Source: Onchocerca volvulus (Eukaryota; Nematoda; Chromadorea; Rhabditida; Onchocercidae). From it: 64,000 nt of DNA. Location of the stretch: the NCBI GenBank assembly GCA_000499405.2, contig HG738139.1:7464616-7528615 (forward strand), written 5' to 3'. A program made the position numbers and the translations under genes. Position 1 is the first letter of the stretch. Every line of letters begins with the position of its first letter. Of this stretch, positions 14,693-27,411 are shown in pieces. The notes beneath the pieces were generated by a model. The model ran no database searches. It was given only the letters and a program-made list of their open reading frames with translations, and was not told the DNA's origin.

Positions 14693-17600
14693 TTTTATAT
14701 CATTATTAAAGATTCTTATCAGTTGTGATTTATATCGATTTCTTAGACTGGCATTGGATTGAACAAACGAGCAAATATGCCATAATGGATAAGTCTAAAT
14801 GAGAAAATTAGTATCTAGCTATTTTTTACTGCTTTACTGTTTACGATCTAGCAAAAACTATTTTGTTCATTCTAAAAAATCTTCCGTAGTTTATAGGGAT
14901 ATCTTGAAAATTACTTGAAAGATTTCTTAATGCACGAATAAATTTGATAGTTTTTAGCAAAAATGAGTCTATATGTAATGAATAAAAATCTGTGGTACTT
15001 TCGTCATTTACCTGTTTTTTAATATGAACTTATGCTGTTCACAATAAAGAATGGAAAAAAAGGCTGAATTAAATTCAATTTTTTTCTTCACTAACATTGC
15101 ATTTAATTTTTATTCTACTTTAAGTTTGTTTTTATTGTAACAATTTAGTACCAAAATTTCTTAGAAATATTTTCTGGCTAATAGTTTTTAACATTTTTTA
15201 AAAAAAGATGCTTTTCTTTTATATATGCAGTTTTCCTATTTAGCTGATCCTTCATTGCAAGTAAAGTAGTATTTCTTGAAATCTTAATAAATCTGAATGT
15301 TTCAAGCAATTAATTAAATCTAATTATCAAAAAAGTGTGGAATTTCATGATCATTCGACACATAAATAGCTAACAGTGCATCTTTCGATCATTGCAAGAA
15401 ATATTGTAAGAATTTGAAGCATTTCTTTGCTGAATATTGACATAAATAAAATAATATTTGTTCTTCAGACTTGAATAAATATAATTAATACTGGAATTAT
15501 TGAATTCTTTTCATGAATTAGAACCTTTTACCGGAATATTCAGCGGTAATCACTTTTCAAATTAAAAATTTTCTGCATGTTTTCTCTCTACTGGACATAT
15601 ACGAACATAAACAGAACGTGTTTTTCATATGTTAATTTATTTACCGTGGGTATGTGAGCGAGAGATTTACTGTTTTCAACTCAATAAATTTTTTTCTTTT
15701 TTTTAGACGTCGACAATTGATAGTGTTTTTGAAGGTTTATTTTTGAATTATATTTCTCAGAAATATTATATGCAAATTGAATTTTGAATATTTTCGAATT
15801 TGTAAAAAAACAAACGAGAGATCATTTTTCGGAGCGTTTTTTACTGTGTTCAATTTTCCAAACTCTGATTTATTGCTATAGGCTAAAAAATGAAACTGTC
15901 ATCAAGTTCATAAATCCATTTCGAAAAGAGTTTTTCAGAGTTTTTGTTAACTGAAATTTTTAAGAAAGATGACAATTCAATGATGTCATTCTTCGAAACT
16001 AATTCGTTTCCTTTGCTGATTTCAGTGGAAATTTCATAATTTGCCCTTTTTGAAAGATACAGGATTCAGATCCTATGAATGTGAAAAGTTTTCTCTGGCG
16101 GTCGCTAGTAACCAAATTAAAATAAACCAAATCACTAGTTTTCAAATCTATTAAAATAAAAATATTTGTATTTTGTATTTTATTTATAATTTCAAATAAT
16201 CGTAGGAAGAATATTATATTAGTATGTTGGGACGGTGGAAACCGAATTTAGGACAGGACTGTCTCTATGTACTATTTTCATTAAATTTTTAATTCTTTCA
16301 GTATTTCGTCATACAATGTCTCATTCTTTTTCGCCTCTTTCTCTGCACTATCGTTGTCATAACAACCTTTTCCGGGGAATATTGGAATTATCAATTGTAA
16401 CGGTCGATTTTCAGGTTTGAATGGCATCCTGCAATATGCATGCATGTCATGCAAGTTTCACATTGCAATATTGCTTCCATTCCACAGACTGTTGCTAATT
16501 TTTCAACAAATGTTATACTAATATATCTGTCGTAAAAGTTTTTATTTTTGGCGATTAACACATACAGTAGTTGTGACAAAGCTTTAGTGATTGACGGAGA
16601 ATTGATTTCTCGTTCTGTTATAAGGTAATTTTTGGAAAATATTCAAAAAATTGATCACTGAGTTATTCTTCCCTTTATCGCTCGTAAGGATCGATGATAG
16701 AAGAGTGCTGCCTCTCTAGTTTTGGACAAGAGATTCTGTTTCTAATTGATTGGATCATTTTAGCTCTTTGTATCGTGAGAGTTCGTTGCAGTTATTGCAG
16801 AATATTCAAGTAAAGCAAGCACATTCGAAAGAATCTGTTGGATGCATCTTTGCTTGCATTCCACTAAGAAATGGAGATTTTAGAAGCGCCAAAAACAAAT
16901 ACCGTGCGATCCAACAATCCTTCTTAAACATTACTGGAAGATTCTGCTTCTACTGTTCTGTGAATGCCCCATTCTTCTATCATTCTGACTCGATGCCTTT
17001 AGGAATTAAACTTTCGAACTTCTTGAGATTGCCCCCCAACTTCAAGATTCATTGCCTTTGTTCCTTTTTTTTCGAAAAGAATCTCAATTGTAGAATATTC
17101 TTTTCAGAGTATATCTTAATAGTATCTGTTTCCATTAGCGATTCCTGGACAGAAGGAAGATTTATTCTCTCCGTCGGCAGATATCTTGCCTACAGAGTTA
17201 TTTAAGAATCAATTATATGATACCATTTTTTGAATTAACTACGATGGGGATTTATTCCAGCCGAAAGAGCCAAGGTTATAGTAAACTTACTTTTTTTTGC
17301 TATAATTCTTCTTGAAGTGAAATAAAAACTAACCTTAAATTATATTTCTAATTAAAGATGAATTCTCGTAATAAATTTCCGCATCATCTAAAATTTTCAT
17401 GAAAAGTTGAATAAGAACAAGTACTTAAATAGCATTATAAAAATGCATTATAATAGCTATTTTATTGCAAAAGATTTCATGTGATCTTATAAGTTTTGAT
17501 ATAATAGAGAAAAATAAAAGTGAACAATTAGGAAAATCCAGGTTCTTACAAAACTTTTGCTGAAACTATAGAAATAAATAATTTACTAAAAAGTGAACTG

Positions 17601-18602
17601 GATCTATATCGGCTGATACGAATATGATATCTGTCGACAGCGAGAATCAACTTTGTAACGAATATTCCATTCACGAAACAAAGGCAGTGAATGTTTGAAG
17701 TTGGAGATAGTCTTAAGAAGTTTGAAAGTCAAATTTCTATAGGCACCGAATCAGAATGACAAAAGAAAAGAGCATTCACGAGATAATACAATCAGAATCT
17801 TCGAATAATGTCTAGGAGGAATTCTTGGACCGCACGAGATTAGCTTTTGGCACTTCTACAATCTTCAGTTCTTGATGAAATACAAAGATTTTATCTAACA
17901 GATTCATTCGAATGCGCATGCTTATCGAATCCCACATTTTGAAATTTCATAATAGGCGATATCCATAGTCTACCTACCTGCATTTAAACAATCTCAGAAA
18001 TAATGCACAGAAATTCAAATTTGATCTTTGATCTCCACTTCTTACTACTGCGTGTTTGAATGTATGAGTACATATGTGTGTATGTATAGTCTGTACTTGG
18101 ATGGTTGGGTAGGATTGTAGTTTCCATTCATCAATATTTTCTTCTATTGTAATAACTTGATCGATTGTGTTTGCCGCCTATTCCGATGTCACCGATGCCA
18201 TTTGACATATCTTCATAGCATCGGAACGTCTTCTGTCACAGTTTGTGATGAAACTATTTGTATGGAATGTAAATATTTCTTTTTTCTTTTTTTTTTCATG
18301 GAAACGAAGTTTTCTTTTTCGTAGTATATTTGTTAAGAAAGTTTAAAATTTAAAAAGTACAATCTCGATAGATTCTGATAAGAAAAAGCTTTTTGACGTA
18401 AAGCTATTGAAGCAGCGATATTTTCGTAATTCTCATAATTCTGGTTATAATGATCGATTTTTAGAATTTCTTCTTTTTTGTTAATACGCGAAATTGCCTG
18501 GGGCGACAAGAAATTTTGAAGACAACAAGAACTATTCTTCGAGCATCACTCGTTATATTCGATATGAAGACTTGTTTTAGTAGAATTAACATCTTCTTTC
18601 AG
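14693..18602. other. Intergenic region between synaptotagmin and first CX gene
   Basis: AT-rich sequence with AATAAA-type hexamers near 14935 and 14982 that could end the synaptotagmin transcript. One long open frame (16750-17205) is listed separately. Nothing else recognisable was seen. Confidence 0.5.
16750..17205 (+). other. Unsupported 151-codon open frame
   Basis: The frame opens at TTG, not ATG, and shows Cys- and Phe-rich, low-complexity text without a recognisable domain, signal peptide or nearby trans-splice acceptor. A 456-nt open frame is long for this base composition, so a decayed or very divergent exon cannot be excluded. I do not recognise it and do not call it a gene. Confidence 0.15.
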
Positions 18603-18621
18603 GTTAACATTTGTGATCAAC
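18601..18621 (+). promoter_or_regulatory. Probable spliced-leader acceptor and leader of CX gene 1
   Basis: The sequence CTTCTTTCAG ends at 18602, has no partner donor upstream, and lies 20 nt before the ATG at 18622. This is the usual spacing for nematode trans-splicing, so the start codon was set at 18622. Confidence 0.55.
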
Positions 18622-20739
18622 ATGTACAAGGCCATCATCTACTTATTACTGCTTACTCAAGGAATCAGTAATGCGCGCAGAGGTGGCGGAGGAGGAGGAA
18701 GCCGTGGTTCAAGCGGAGCAAGAACAAATGTCATTTTCCAGATTACTTTTTATATTATTGGATTTGAAAAATATTTAGTGTACTGCAGTTGTTCCCTATG
18801 TTATAAAGTTTAAAGCAGCAATTTTTTAATTAATATTTTAGTGTGGTCAAAAGGGTGATTGATATTCTATCTGTCGCATGATGTTCAGATTCTTTTTTTC
18901 CTTTTTTTTTCTGTTGTTAGAATGGAGGGATTATAAACTTCAGTTAGAAAAATCAATCTCCTTCAGAATGAAGCAGTAATAATTCTCGTTATTGTAATAT
19001 AATATCAATTAATTCTTGTCTATTTTTAGGTTGGAACAAGCAGTCACTTAACTGGAGGTCTTCATTCTCAAACAAATTATCGTCCACAGCAAGGTGGTTA
19101 TCATCCACAACAAGGTGGTTATCATCCACAACCGGGTGGTTATCGACAACCAGGAATTTATCATCCCGCTAGCGGATACAATAATCAGCAATCTGGCTAT
19201 CCCACTCAAGATGAATTGAAGTAAGCGTTTAAAAGAAGAACTTTTCTAAAATTTGAGAAAGATCAGGAAAAGCCATTATTTCATAAAATTGACCGAAGTG
19301 ATAATTTTCTCAAGATCATTCTACTGACTTTTCAGTGCAATGAAAAGTTTGATGGTTTGAAATTCATGAAAAAATATGTTAATTACTAAAGCTACACTTT
19401 TTCTTTTCTTTTCTTAGACGTCAAAATTTTTAAATTATCAATAAAGCGAAAAGTTAAATGACTTTAAAATTGAACCGTTTAGGTCGCCTAATACAGGAAC
19501 ATTTAAAAAAGCACTTCTTGGTGGTGCACTTGGAGCTACCGCAGGTATCGCAACTTTTGAATTAGGAAAGGTAAGTCATCCTTGATCGGAGCATATTTAT
19601 TTTCTAGAATTCGAAAAGTGAACTAGATTCAGCCGTGAAATTTATAATATGGTGTTGCAGTGAATTGAATCAGTTCAGTAAATTTTTGAAGAACTAATCT
19701 GAATTGTATTTTGAAAGCAATACTTTTAGTTTTTTTTTTTAAATATATATAGACAGCAATTTTTATTTATTGTTTACTCTCGTTTCTTCTTGGATTTATT
19801 AGACTTGAATTGATTCTCTGATATAACACGTACATAAGAGTATCTAAAAATTCTCATTGTTTCATGATCATTTTTTCTTTATTTAATATGCAGCTTTTCT
19901 TACGGTAAACAAGTTGTGTCTAGGATAAGTTGCTATCTCTTTTGATAGTTGCTTAACTTTTTGTTGAATATGTTTGAAATTTTAAAAAAGAAAGATCTTT
20001 TTTTTTCTTTTAGGCGATTCTTCGTTCTAATTCAAAACCGTTAAGAGCACCAAATGGTCAGAATTACTATTTTGACGAACGAAATCATCAATCCAAAAAT
20101 GGCTATTTTATGTGTTCAATGCCGATCGGTGATGTACTGAAAACGTTACAGGTTGATTCGGTTAAAAAATTCAATTCTCGGGCAGGAATGATTGAAGCTT
20201 TTGATTCAAAATGTTAAGGGCAGGAAATCAACTCTTTAAATACAAAAATTTGGAAGTGTCAAGATTAGATTGGATGAAAATCCTCCTAACTAGGTGTAGA
20301 AGAAATTCTTGTATCGCACTTAAAATTGGCCAGTTCGCTTTTGTTTTGTTTTTTTATTTTATGTTTTTTCAAGGAAAATTCAACTTCAATGCCAGCTACT
20401 GATGAATCCAGAAACTCAACCGCTATGACGCCAGAGCAGTTTTTTAAAACCGTATGAATTCAATTTTAGACAAAAGATTCAAAAATTTAGAGGCCAGTAG
20501 ATATTTTGATTCTTAAATTTAAGCAGAGTATTTAAGTTTCGTTTTTTAAGGTGCAATTCCAAGATGGTTCAAGGCCAAAATCATTAACTTGGAATTGTAT
20601 GAGTGGTACCGAGGTGTGTTGTGGTACCGAGTGTTGTCCAGCACCAAAGCGTGGTGATGGTAATTCCATTCATCACAGAAGACCGTTATGGATTATTTTC
20701 GTTAGGTGTGTTGATATTTTAAAATTTGAAGAATCTTAG
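18622..20739 (+). CDS. Secreted CX-module protein 1 with GGYHPQQ repeats
   Basis: Exons 18622-18729, 19030-19220, 19483-19570, 20014-20151, 20374-20451, 20551-20739 give about 263 residues. Visible in order: signal peptide (MYKAIIYLLLLTQGISNA); an Arg/Gly-rich stretch; three degenerate copies of GGYHPQQ; a small-residue hydrophobic segment (ALLGGALGATAGIATFELGK); and a C-terminal CX module, the nematode-specific Cys domain. The module shows MCSMPIGD, then FQDGSRPKSLTWNC and EVCCGTECC. No function is established for the family; extracellular or cuticle-associated roles are guesses. The C-terminus after the module is uncertain: a donor-like GTGTGT at 20706 could splice to another exon, and WIIFV may begin a membrane anchor. 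The gene at 24001 is a tandem paralogue in the same orientation. Confidence 0.85.
19078..19141 (+). repeat. 21-bp coding tandem repeat (GGYHPQQ)
   Basis: About three copies of a 21-bp unit of the form GGTGGTTATCATCCACAACAA lie in exon 2 of CX gene 1 and encode the heptapeptide GGYHPQQ. The copies are nearly identical in nucleotides, which suggests recent duplication by slippage or unequal exchange. Confidence 0.85.
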
Positions 20740-23700
20740 AACCAATTAAACTCAACAGTAAGTTTTATCAGCAGCAAGCTTTATCAACTACTAAATACTT
20801 AGCAAAATTACGGCGTTTATTACATAACAGCTTATCAGTAAAGTAATAAATTTTGTTCCCGAAAATCCAGAAAGGTATTACCTAAATTTTCGTCTGAATC
20901 AGGAAGGATTTTTAGAATACTAAGAAAAAAGTTTTGCAGGTTTTTAGCACAAAATAACTTCTGTTAATACTCTTGGTACTACCTAGCGTGAGTTTTCAGA
21001 AGGATAGATAGATAAATGATGCCATCTGCTAATTCATTTATGTTAGATTTGTCTGTCAAGTTGAATGCTTATTAACTGTTGAAATTTTTCAGTGTTTTAA
21101 TGTTATTGATGCCTTTCTGCTACTGATACGATATTATTATTGTTTTCCCTACTAAATGTGGCCTTTCTCCATTTGATATTTGCTCTTCATCAAGTGTATA
21201 TGTAAAAAAGAAGTATATAAAAGCGCCTGCTTCCGCAAATTATTAAAATATATAAGGTGAACTTCTGAAATTTTCCAATTTTTCTAGGCTTTATAGAATA
21301 TTTTATAGAAGATACTATTTATTTCTAAAAATAAGCAAAGAGCCTTATCTTTTGCTGATTTTATTCTTTTAATAATGACGTTTTAGTTTGCAGATTGGAA
21401 AAGAATTTTTCGGTTATCTAAGACAAATGCAATCTCTGCAATTCTGCAATTTATGTTTGGTGTTTGGATCTTCAGAACAAAGTGATTATTTGTAACATAC
21501 GATTATCGCTATATTGGTCAACAACTGTATTACTGAATTCTGCTATAGATAATAAGGTTTTGTATTGTTCTGCTATAGGTGATAAAGTTTTGTACTGACT
21601 TGCTGTGAGCTTAGATGCATTGTTCCAGCATCATGGTCTAAATTAATTTGTAACATAGATAAGTTTAAGGTTAAATCTTTAACAATTGTTATAAAGTAGT
21701 CTGGCTTCAACGAAGCAAGTAGGATACTGATCGTTCATGAAATTGAATATTTTTATATGGCGTAAATATAAGCTTCATCATAACATATCTTAGTTTTAAT
21801 TTAATCTTCTTAGCATCCTTAATATACCTCTTAAATCTTAACCTATTGGGTATTACGTATTTTCTTCTTTATTTGATATACCTTTTCTCTTTTCAATATT
21901 TTTTCATGTGATGATTGCATATGTAGATAAATTATTCGGATAAATGTAATAAATACATTTATGAAGGATTATCACATACTGAATCTTTGTTTTTTCTTAG
22001 CATTGGACGATTTCTTCATTCGCCAAATAAAAGTTGCTATTGTTAGCTGACTTTAAAGTCAGAACCGATTAATCGAAAAGACTGTGAATAATTATAAAAT
22101 AAGTTTGAAATATCTGGACATAAGCAAAATTGATTTGAAATTCAAGAAAGCATCAGTTTTCAGCGTCTTTGATTCATAGAGTTTACTTAATGCAAATTTA
22201 CAATAGATACTCAAGAATTTTTCTGCACGAAATATTTTCAAAACTTCCAAATATTCTTCTAGAATTGCAAGAAAATACAAATCATGAAAAGTTGCCATCA
22301 TTTGTTTATCAACATATTAATGTTTCCATAGTCGAATGCTGCTAATCACACTTACTTATTCCATGTTTGAAGATTTTTATTCTAGTGCAAATCAAAAAAA
22401 AATTTTTTTGAACTATTGCTTCAATAATATAAATTTTATATAACACTTTTGCTTAGTTTCTCGATTTCTGAATTGAAGTATGAGATTCTGAACTTTGCTA
22501 TATCAATCTTCACTTGAATTGATTTGTTTACCGCAACGGAAAGTTGCTCGATTGTAGTCTTTTCCCTGAATATGTAAATTCGTAAAAATGCTCTCTTTAA
22601 TTAAATCATCATAGAATGAAAATGACTGAAGCAACGAGCAGAGAGAAGAAACAGAAGTTGGTCAGAAAACTACACTAAGCAGGGATAGAAACGTTAAATA
22701 TTTGAGAGGCAGTCTAATGAAAATCGAGATTAGCAAGCATTGATGACAACAAGAAGCCTAAGCCGCCTCATAGTCTCGAGTTCATCGTTCTCCACTCGTC
22801 TTCCCTGCAATCATCACTTGTTTTGCTCTTTTTTCCGATTCTTGCTTTTTTCATTGTTTATTATTGATTCAATGTTGTTACCAATTAACTGCAAGCCTTT
22901 TCATACACCAATTTGTGCAATAAAGAATAATATGGAAATTAATTACTGGGAGAATCCATTGTGATGCATAATTGCCTGAAGAAAGAGGAATGAGTGGAAA
23001 AGAATTAATATTATCAGACGGGATGAGTCATAGCAAAAAGAGGAATGTTTTGGGGGGAAGAAACAGGCAAGAGTGCACTTCTTGATTTCTGTTGCGCAAA
23101 ATGTTCCTGATGGTGGTAAGTAGTATACACACATTAGATTGTAACTTCAGTGTTGCACTGAAAGTGTTATTACGGGTGGACCGGAAATTATGAACACTGG
23201 TTGTCAACAAGGATTTTTTATCATCGATTTAACTAATGGGTGAATGTGTGCCGGAACATGGATTCAACTTGATTTTGCCTGTATCTTGCGCTTGCTAATG
23301 TAAAGATTAGAGAATAATTAGTCGATTGAGAAGAATTTTTCACAATATATAGTTTATCTATCTGTTTGGAGTGAAGTAATATAAACAACTAGGAGATGTA
23401 TTTCAACATTGCCTTATATGTCAAAATAGTGCGAAGGAATATTCAAGTTGGACAAACTTGAAAAGCACTTGTCGGAAAAATCCGAAAGATGCAATTGCTA
23501 TGAACAAGGAGCTGGTTAAAAAAAGATCAAGAAAGGTGAAGATAGTTTCAAAGGGATCAACAACCAATAAACATGTTTCCCGCCAAAACGCTCCGATTCA
23601 TAGATAAACAAAGTTGATTAATTATGAGGCGACATATTGGAGATTAGTAAGAAAGAGAAGCTCCGAAAGGACTGAAAAGGTCCGAATTTCGGAGCACAAG

Positions 23701-23976
23701 TTCTTACAAGACACAATTCAAGTTCGACACAGGTCATTCAGCATTCTTTTATTCTTCTCTGCGAGTGACAATGGAAAGAATAATCCAGTGAATAATTTGC
23801 TTGGATATTCTCTAGTAATTGTTTGTATAGTACAGGAAGAATCGAAGAATCACTCTTTCGTCAGTCAATAAAACTTTTGTCAAAAAGATTCATCTCTGTC
23901 GCACTATAAAAAGCCTTTCCGACAACATTAACTGTAATGTGCTGTATCCAAAAGATATAGTGAATGTCATATTTTC
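20740..23976. other. Intergenic region between the two CX genes
   Basis: The sequence is AT-rich with no supported gene. Two near-identical short direct repeats of the form CTATAGRTRATAARGTTTTG lie at about 21542-21562 and 21572-21592. The frame 23614-23871 opens with TTG and has no domain. The far right end should carry the promoter or trans-splice region of CX gene 2. Confidence 0.5.
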
Positions 23977-24004
23977 AGGTCAAAGCGATATGAATGAAAT
24001 ATGA
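23977..24004 (+). promoter_or_regulatory. Spliced-leader acceptor and 4-codon upstream ORF of CX gene 2
   Basis: ATTTTCAG ends at 23978 with no matching upstream donor, leaving a 22-nt leader before the ATG at 24001. Inside it an ATG at 23990 opens a four-codon frame (MNEI) whose TGA (24002-24004) overlaps the main ATG as ATGA. Confidence 0.5.
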
Positions 24005-25235
24005 ATACACAACGCTTCTTGTGTCTGCAGTTTTCCTTATTATTATTATTATTATTATTGCCAATAGAAGAATGTGAATCAAGACGAGGTGGTATATTTG
24101 GCGGTCGTGGTACATCGGGAAGCCGATCCGGTGGTTTATTTGGTCAGAAAAGTGGAAGTGGATCATTTAGCAGTTCATCAGGATCCCGAGCTAAAGGAGG
24201 TGTTTTTGGCTCTGCGAAAAGTGCATCTGGTCATCCAAGTGGTTATCCACGTGATAGGTGGGGGACGCATGGAGGTGGCGGCATTGGCAGAACAGGAACT
24301 GATCGATGGGGCAGCTCACGTGGGACTTCTTGGGGACGACAACGTGGTAGCGGTTTGTAAGTTTCATTTTTAACATTGTTCTTAGTGACTCGATCTTTTT
24401 GTTTTCATATCTGATATTTTTGCCATATTAGAAATATTTCTGTTATATGCCACTCCTTTTTTGACATCAGAATGAATTATTTCTTGATGAAGTAAACTTT
24501 ATAAAAAAAAATAGACTCTTTGATAAAATAAATTTTATGCTTTGATAAAAAAAATTTATTCCTTTTCAGAAATTTAAATACCAATGAACTACTAAAATTT
24601 GATATTTGTAGCCTTTGATCTGATTTAGCATGTAGACTTCTTTCAAGATTTTTTAAAAGTAAAACTGGAATTATTTCATAGTTTTTCTTTAGATTTACAA
24701 AATCAAACATTGGTTCTTTCATCGCTGGTGCTGCAGCTGGATACCTCACTTATCAGGCTGGCAAAGCATTGATACGAAGCGCTTATGCCCCAATGATGTT
24801 TGTTTTTCATGTTAAAATTCTTTCATTTTTTTCATCATAAATTTCAATGTTTAATAAGTTGACACTTCTCTATTCATTCGAGAATCATCGATATTGCTGT
24901 TTGAAAATATGGTACAGTAATGTTATTATTTGATTGATTAATTCGAAATGTGCCATTTCAGGTGGAATAATCGCCCATATTATTGGGGCTCCAACTACTA
25001 TCGTGGTGGTTACGGTACTCACATGTGTCGGATGCCTATAGAAGGAGATGATCCACAACTGGGTAATGTGTACTTCCAGGATGGTAGAAGGCCAAAGGAA
25101 TTGGTCTGGAGCTGCAATTACGATGAATATTGCTGTGGCTATGATTGTTGTTGGCGTGGTGCTGCGTTTTCTTATTGGAATCGTAAGTTTAGCGATATCC
25201 TTCTAGTTGCTGTCGCTGTTGTACATTTCATTTGA
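24001..25235 (+). CDS. Secreted CX-module protein 2, Gly/Ser-rich
   Basis: Exons 24001-24356, 24693-24797 and 24962-25235 give about 244 residues. Order: signal peptide with a run of eight leucines; a ~95-residue Arg/Gly/Ser-rich region (GGIFGGRG, GSRSGGLFG); a small-residue hydrophobic segment containing FIAGAAAGYLTYQAGKAL; an aromatic stretch (YYWGSNYYRGGY); and a CX module with MCRMPIEGD, FQDGRRPKELVWSC and EYCCGYDCC. The module matches that of the gene at 18622, so the two are tandem paralogues. A donor-like C|GTAAGT follows at about 25181, so the last residues (DILLVAVAVVHFI) may instead be intronic; if translated they look like a C-terminal membrane or GPI-anchor tail. No function is assigned. 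Confidence 0.85.
24038..24059 (+). repeat. (TTA)n microsatellite coding poly-leucine
   Basis: About seven TTA triplets lie in frame in the signal-peptide core of CX gene 2, encoding consecutive leucines. Triplet slippage here would change only the hydrophobic length. Confidence 0.9.
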
Positions 25236-27380
25236 AGTTTCAAGATCATTAGAATTTACATATTACTCCTGCAATTAAAGAGTTATATATCAGCCTTATT
25301 ATACGGTTTCCTACGTTATAATGTTAGAATGCGGCGCATTTGACTGGTCATAACTCAAAAACCGAATTAAGATCAAGTACCTTAACTTTGATATTAGAGG
25401 GGAGAAGTTTGTTGATTACCGAAGTTTTAAATTTCAGTTGTTTTTAAATATGGGAAATTTTTGGAAGCGAGAAGGAAGCAGTATAATTTGTTTTCTATTG
25501 AGTTCACTTCCAAAAATTTCTGCATGAAATAAATTTGAAACAAAAGAGCTTTAGAACCTCCCAAAATACGCAGATGCAATAAAAAGGGGAAGAGCGACGA
25601 AGACTACAGGTGATTTAGGAATTTTTCAAGGGATTTACTACATTTTTTATTTGCTTCTTTTTTGTCATTTTATTTTTTATTTGTATTTACTAATTTTTGC
25701 AGAAAAATTCAAGCTTTATCTAATTGAGAAAATTAAATTTAATGTTTCTTCCTCATCTCCAACCAATGATATTATGATGTTTCATATGTGTTGCGATACC
25801 AAAATTCTATAAATCTAAGAATTCAATTCCTTTCTTGATTAAAAATCATTCATTTTGATATTCAGCGAGAACATTTAAAATTTCCATATGCCTTGCTTCC
25901 CTTTCGGTTGAAATTTTCATTCTTTGGAGACATTACTACTTGTACTTGAATACAATCTCTAATTGCAATATGATGTATTTGTGAAGATGTAAATGTTGAA
26001 GAAAATGTTGAGTTTCAGAGAATTGCACTAGGTGATCTGAAATGAGATCTTTAAATCGCATATAAGTAGGTATTTTCATATTGTATTCTGAAAACGTACA
26101 TCATATGAACTTTTTATTAGAGAGAGCTCATGAATTTAGGGAATTTCGATCCAAATGTAAATAAAAAATTTTGTAATGAAGCACTATGGGATTGCCTTTT
26201 TGATAGTTTGTGATCTCGTAAATTCAAAATTTGAAATATGAAAAGGTATTGAAACAGAACATTTAAATAATAAAATCTTACTTTTCGAAAAATTTTTTCG
26301 AATTTTTGATTGCTGAAATTGGCAAAACTTTTATTCTAAAGAAAGAAAACGATTTTTTAAGTGCTGTGCAGTTATTTCTGATGTAATTGCTTCTTCCCAT
26401 TTCTGATTGCTTTTTTGAAATGAATTTTGAAAAGTGAATAAATGACAGCTTTCGTTTCATAAATTGCACTTTCATTCCACAAAATTTCAAATTTATTGGG
26501 CTGTGCTGAATCATGCATTGAATTCTATACAAAATCCTGTAAAAATGATCTTTGAGCACTTTCTAATAATTTGGGATGAGAATCCTACGTTTTTGTATTT
26601 ATATATGTCAAAACTTGACATCAATGTTTGATAAGTAGGACTGTATTCAGCTTGTTTTTGAGAGCCTAATGACTTTCCCACAAGCATTAATCTCAAATTT
26701 TCCTCAGCTTAGAGTTATAAAACACACAGTTCGGAATTAGAAACCTCCACTCTTTTTCCGAAACTGGAAATTGTTTTACCGCTCTGCGAATGACTATATA
26801 AGAGTACTAGAATTTCATATATCTAAAATTTAAAAGCTTATCAGCGATTTGATTGTAATAATAATTATTTATAACAAGGTCGTCTTGTTCGCACTTGCTA
26901 TTTCTTAATAATCTGTGCAGTTACCTAACATATGTCCAAATATTCTGAAATATATGCTTTATCAAGCTAAGAAATTTTTTATACAAAACTGATTCCATAA
27001 CTGCAATATTAAATAATCCTCCCAGGTACAACCAATAGCTATTGGAGATTAATCAACTATAACATGTGATTCCATTATCTTTTTTCCATTTCAAGATTAA
27101 ATCAAGTTTACTTCCCCCAAAAAAAAAAAAAAAACTGCCTAATTCAGCATCTTGCACTAACTCTAATGATAATTACTTTTCTTCAAATAAATTTTTGACT
27201 CTCTGGATGATTTTATGTAAGAACAATGGTACGTCTGATTGAGTGTTCTCCATACAAATAAAAATATTCATTGTTCAACGTTTCAAGTTCTTCACCAATT
27301 GATTTGAAATTTGATGCAACTTTGTATTCGAATAGGCGCATATTTAAGAACTTTCGGAGATTTAGAATTTTGAGCAAACG

Positions 27381-27387
<7 letters not shown>
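25236..27387. other. Intergenic region, no supported gene
   Basis: The sequence is AT-rich, with short open frames on the minus strand (26278-26559, 26511-26696) that lack splice support and family resemblance. Nothing else was recognised. Confidence 0.5.

Positions 27388-27411
<24 letters not shown>
27388..27411. repeat. (AT)n dinucleotide run
   Basis: This uninterrupted alternating A/T tract abuts the hairpin-bearing segment at 27412-27440. Confidence 0.9.

Noticed and set aside
23614..23871. 85-codon + strand frame before CX gene 2
   Set aside because: It opens at TTG, has no recognisable domain and sits in the presumed promoter region.
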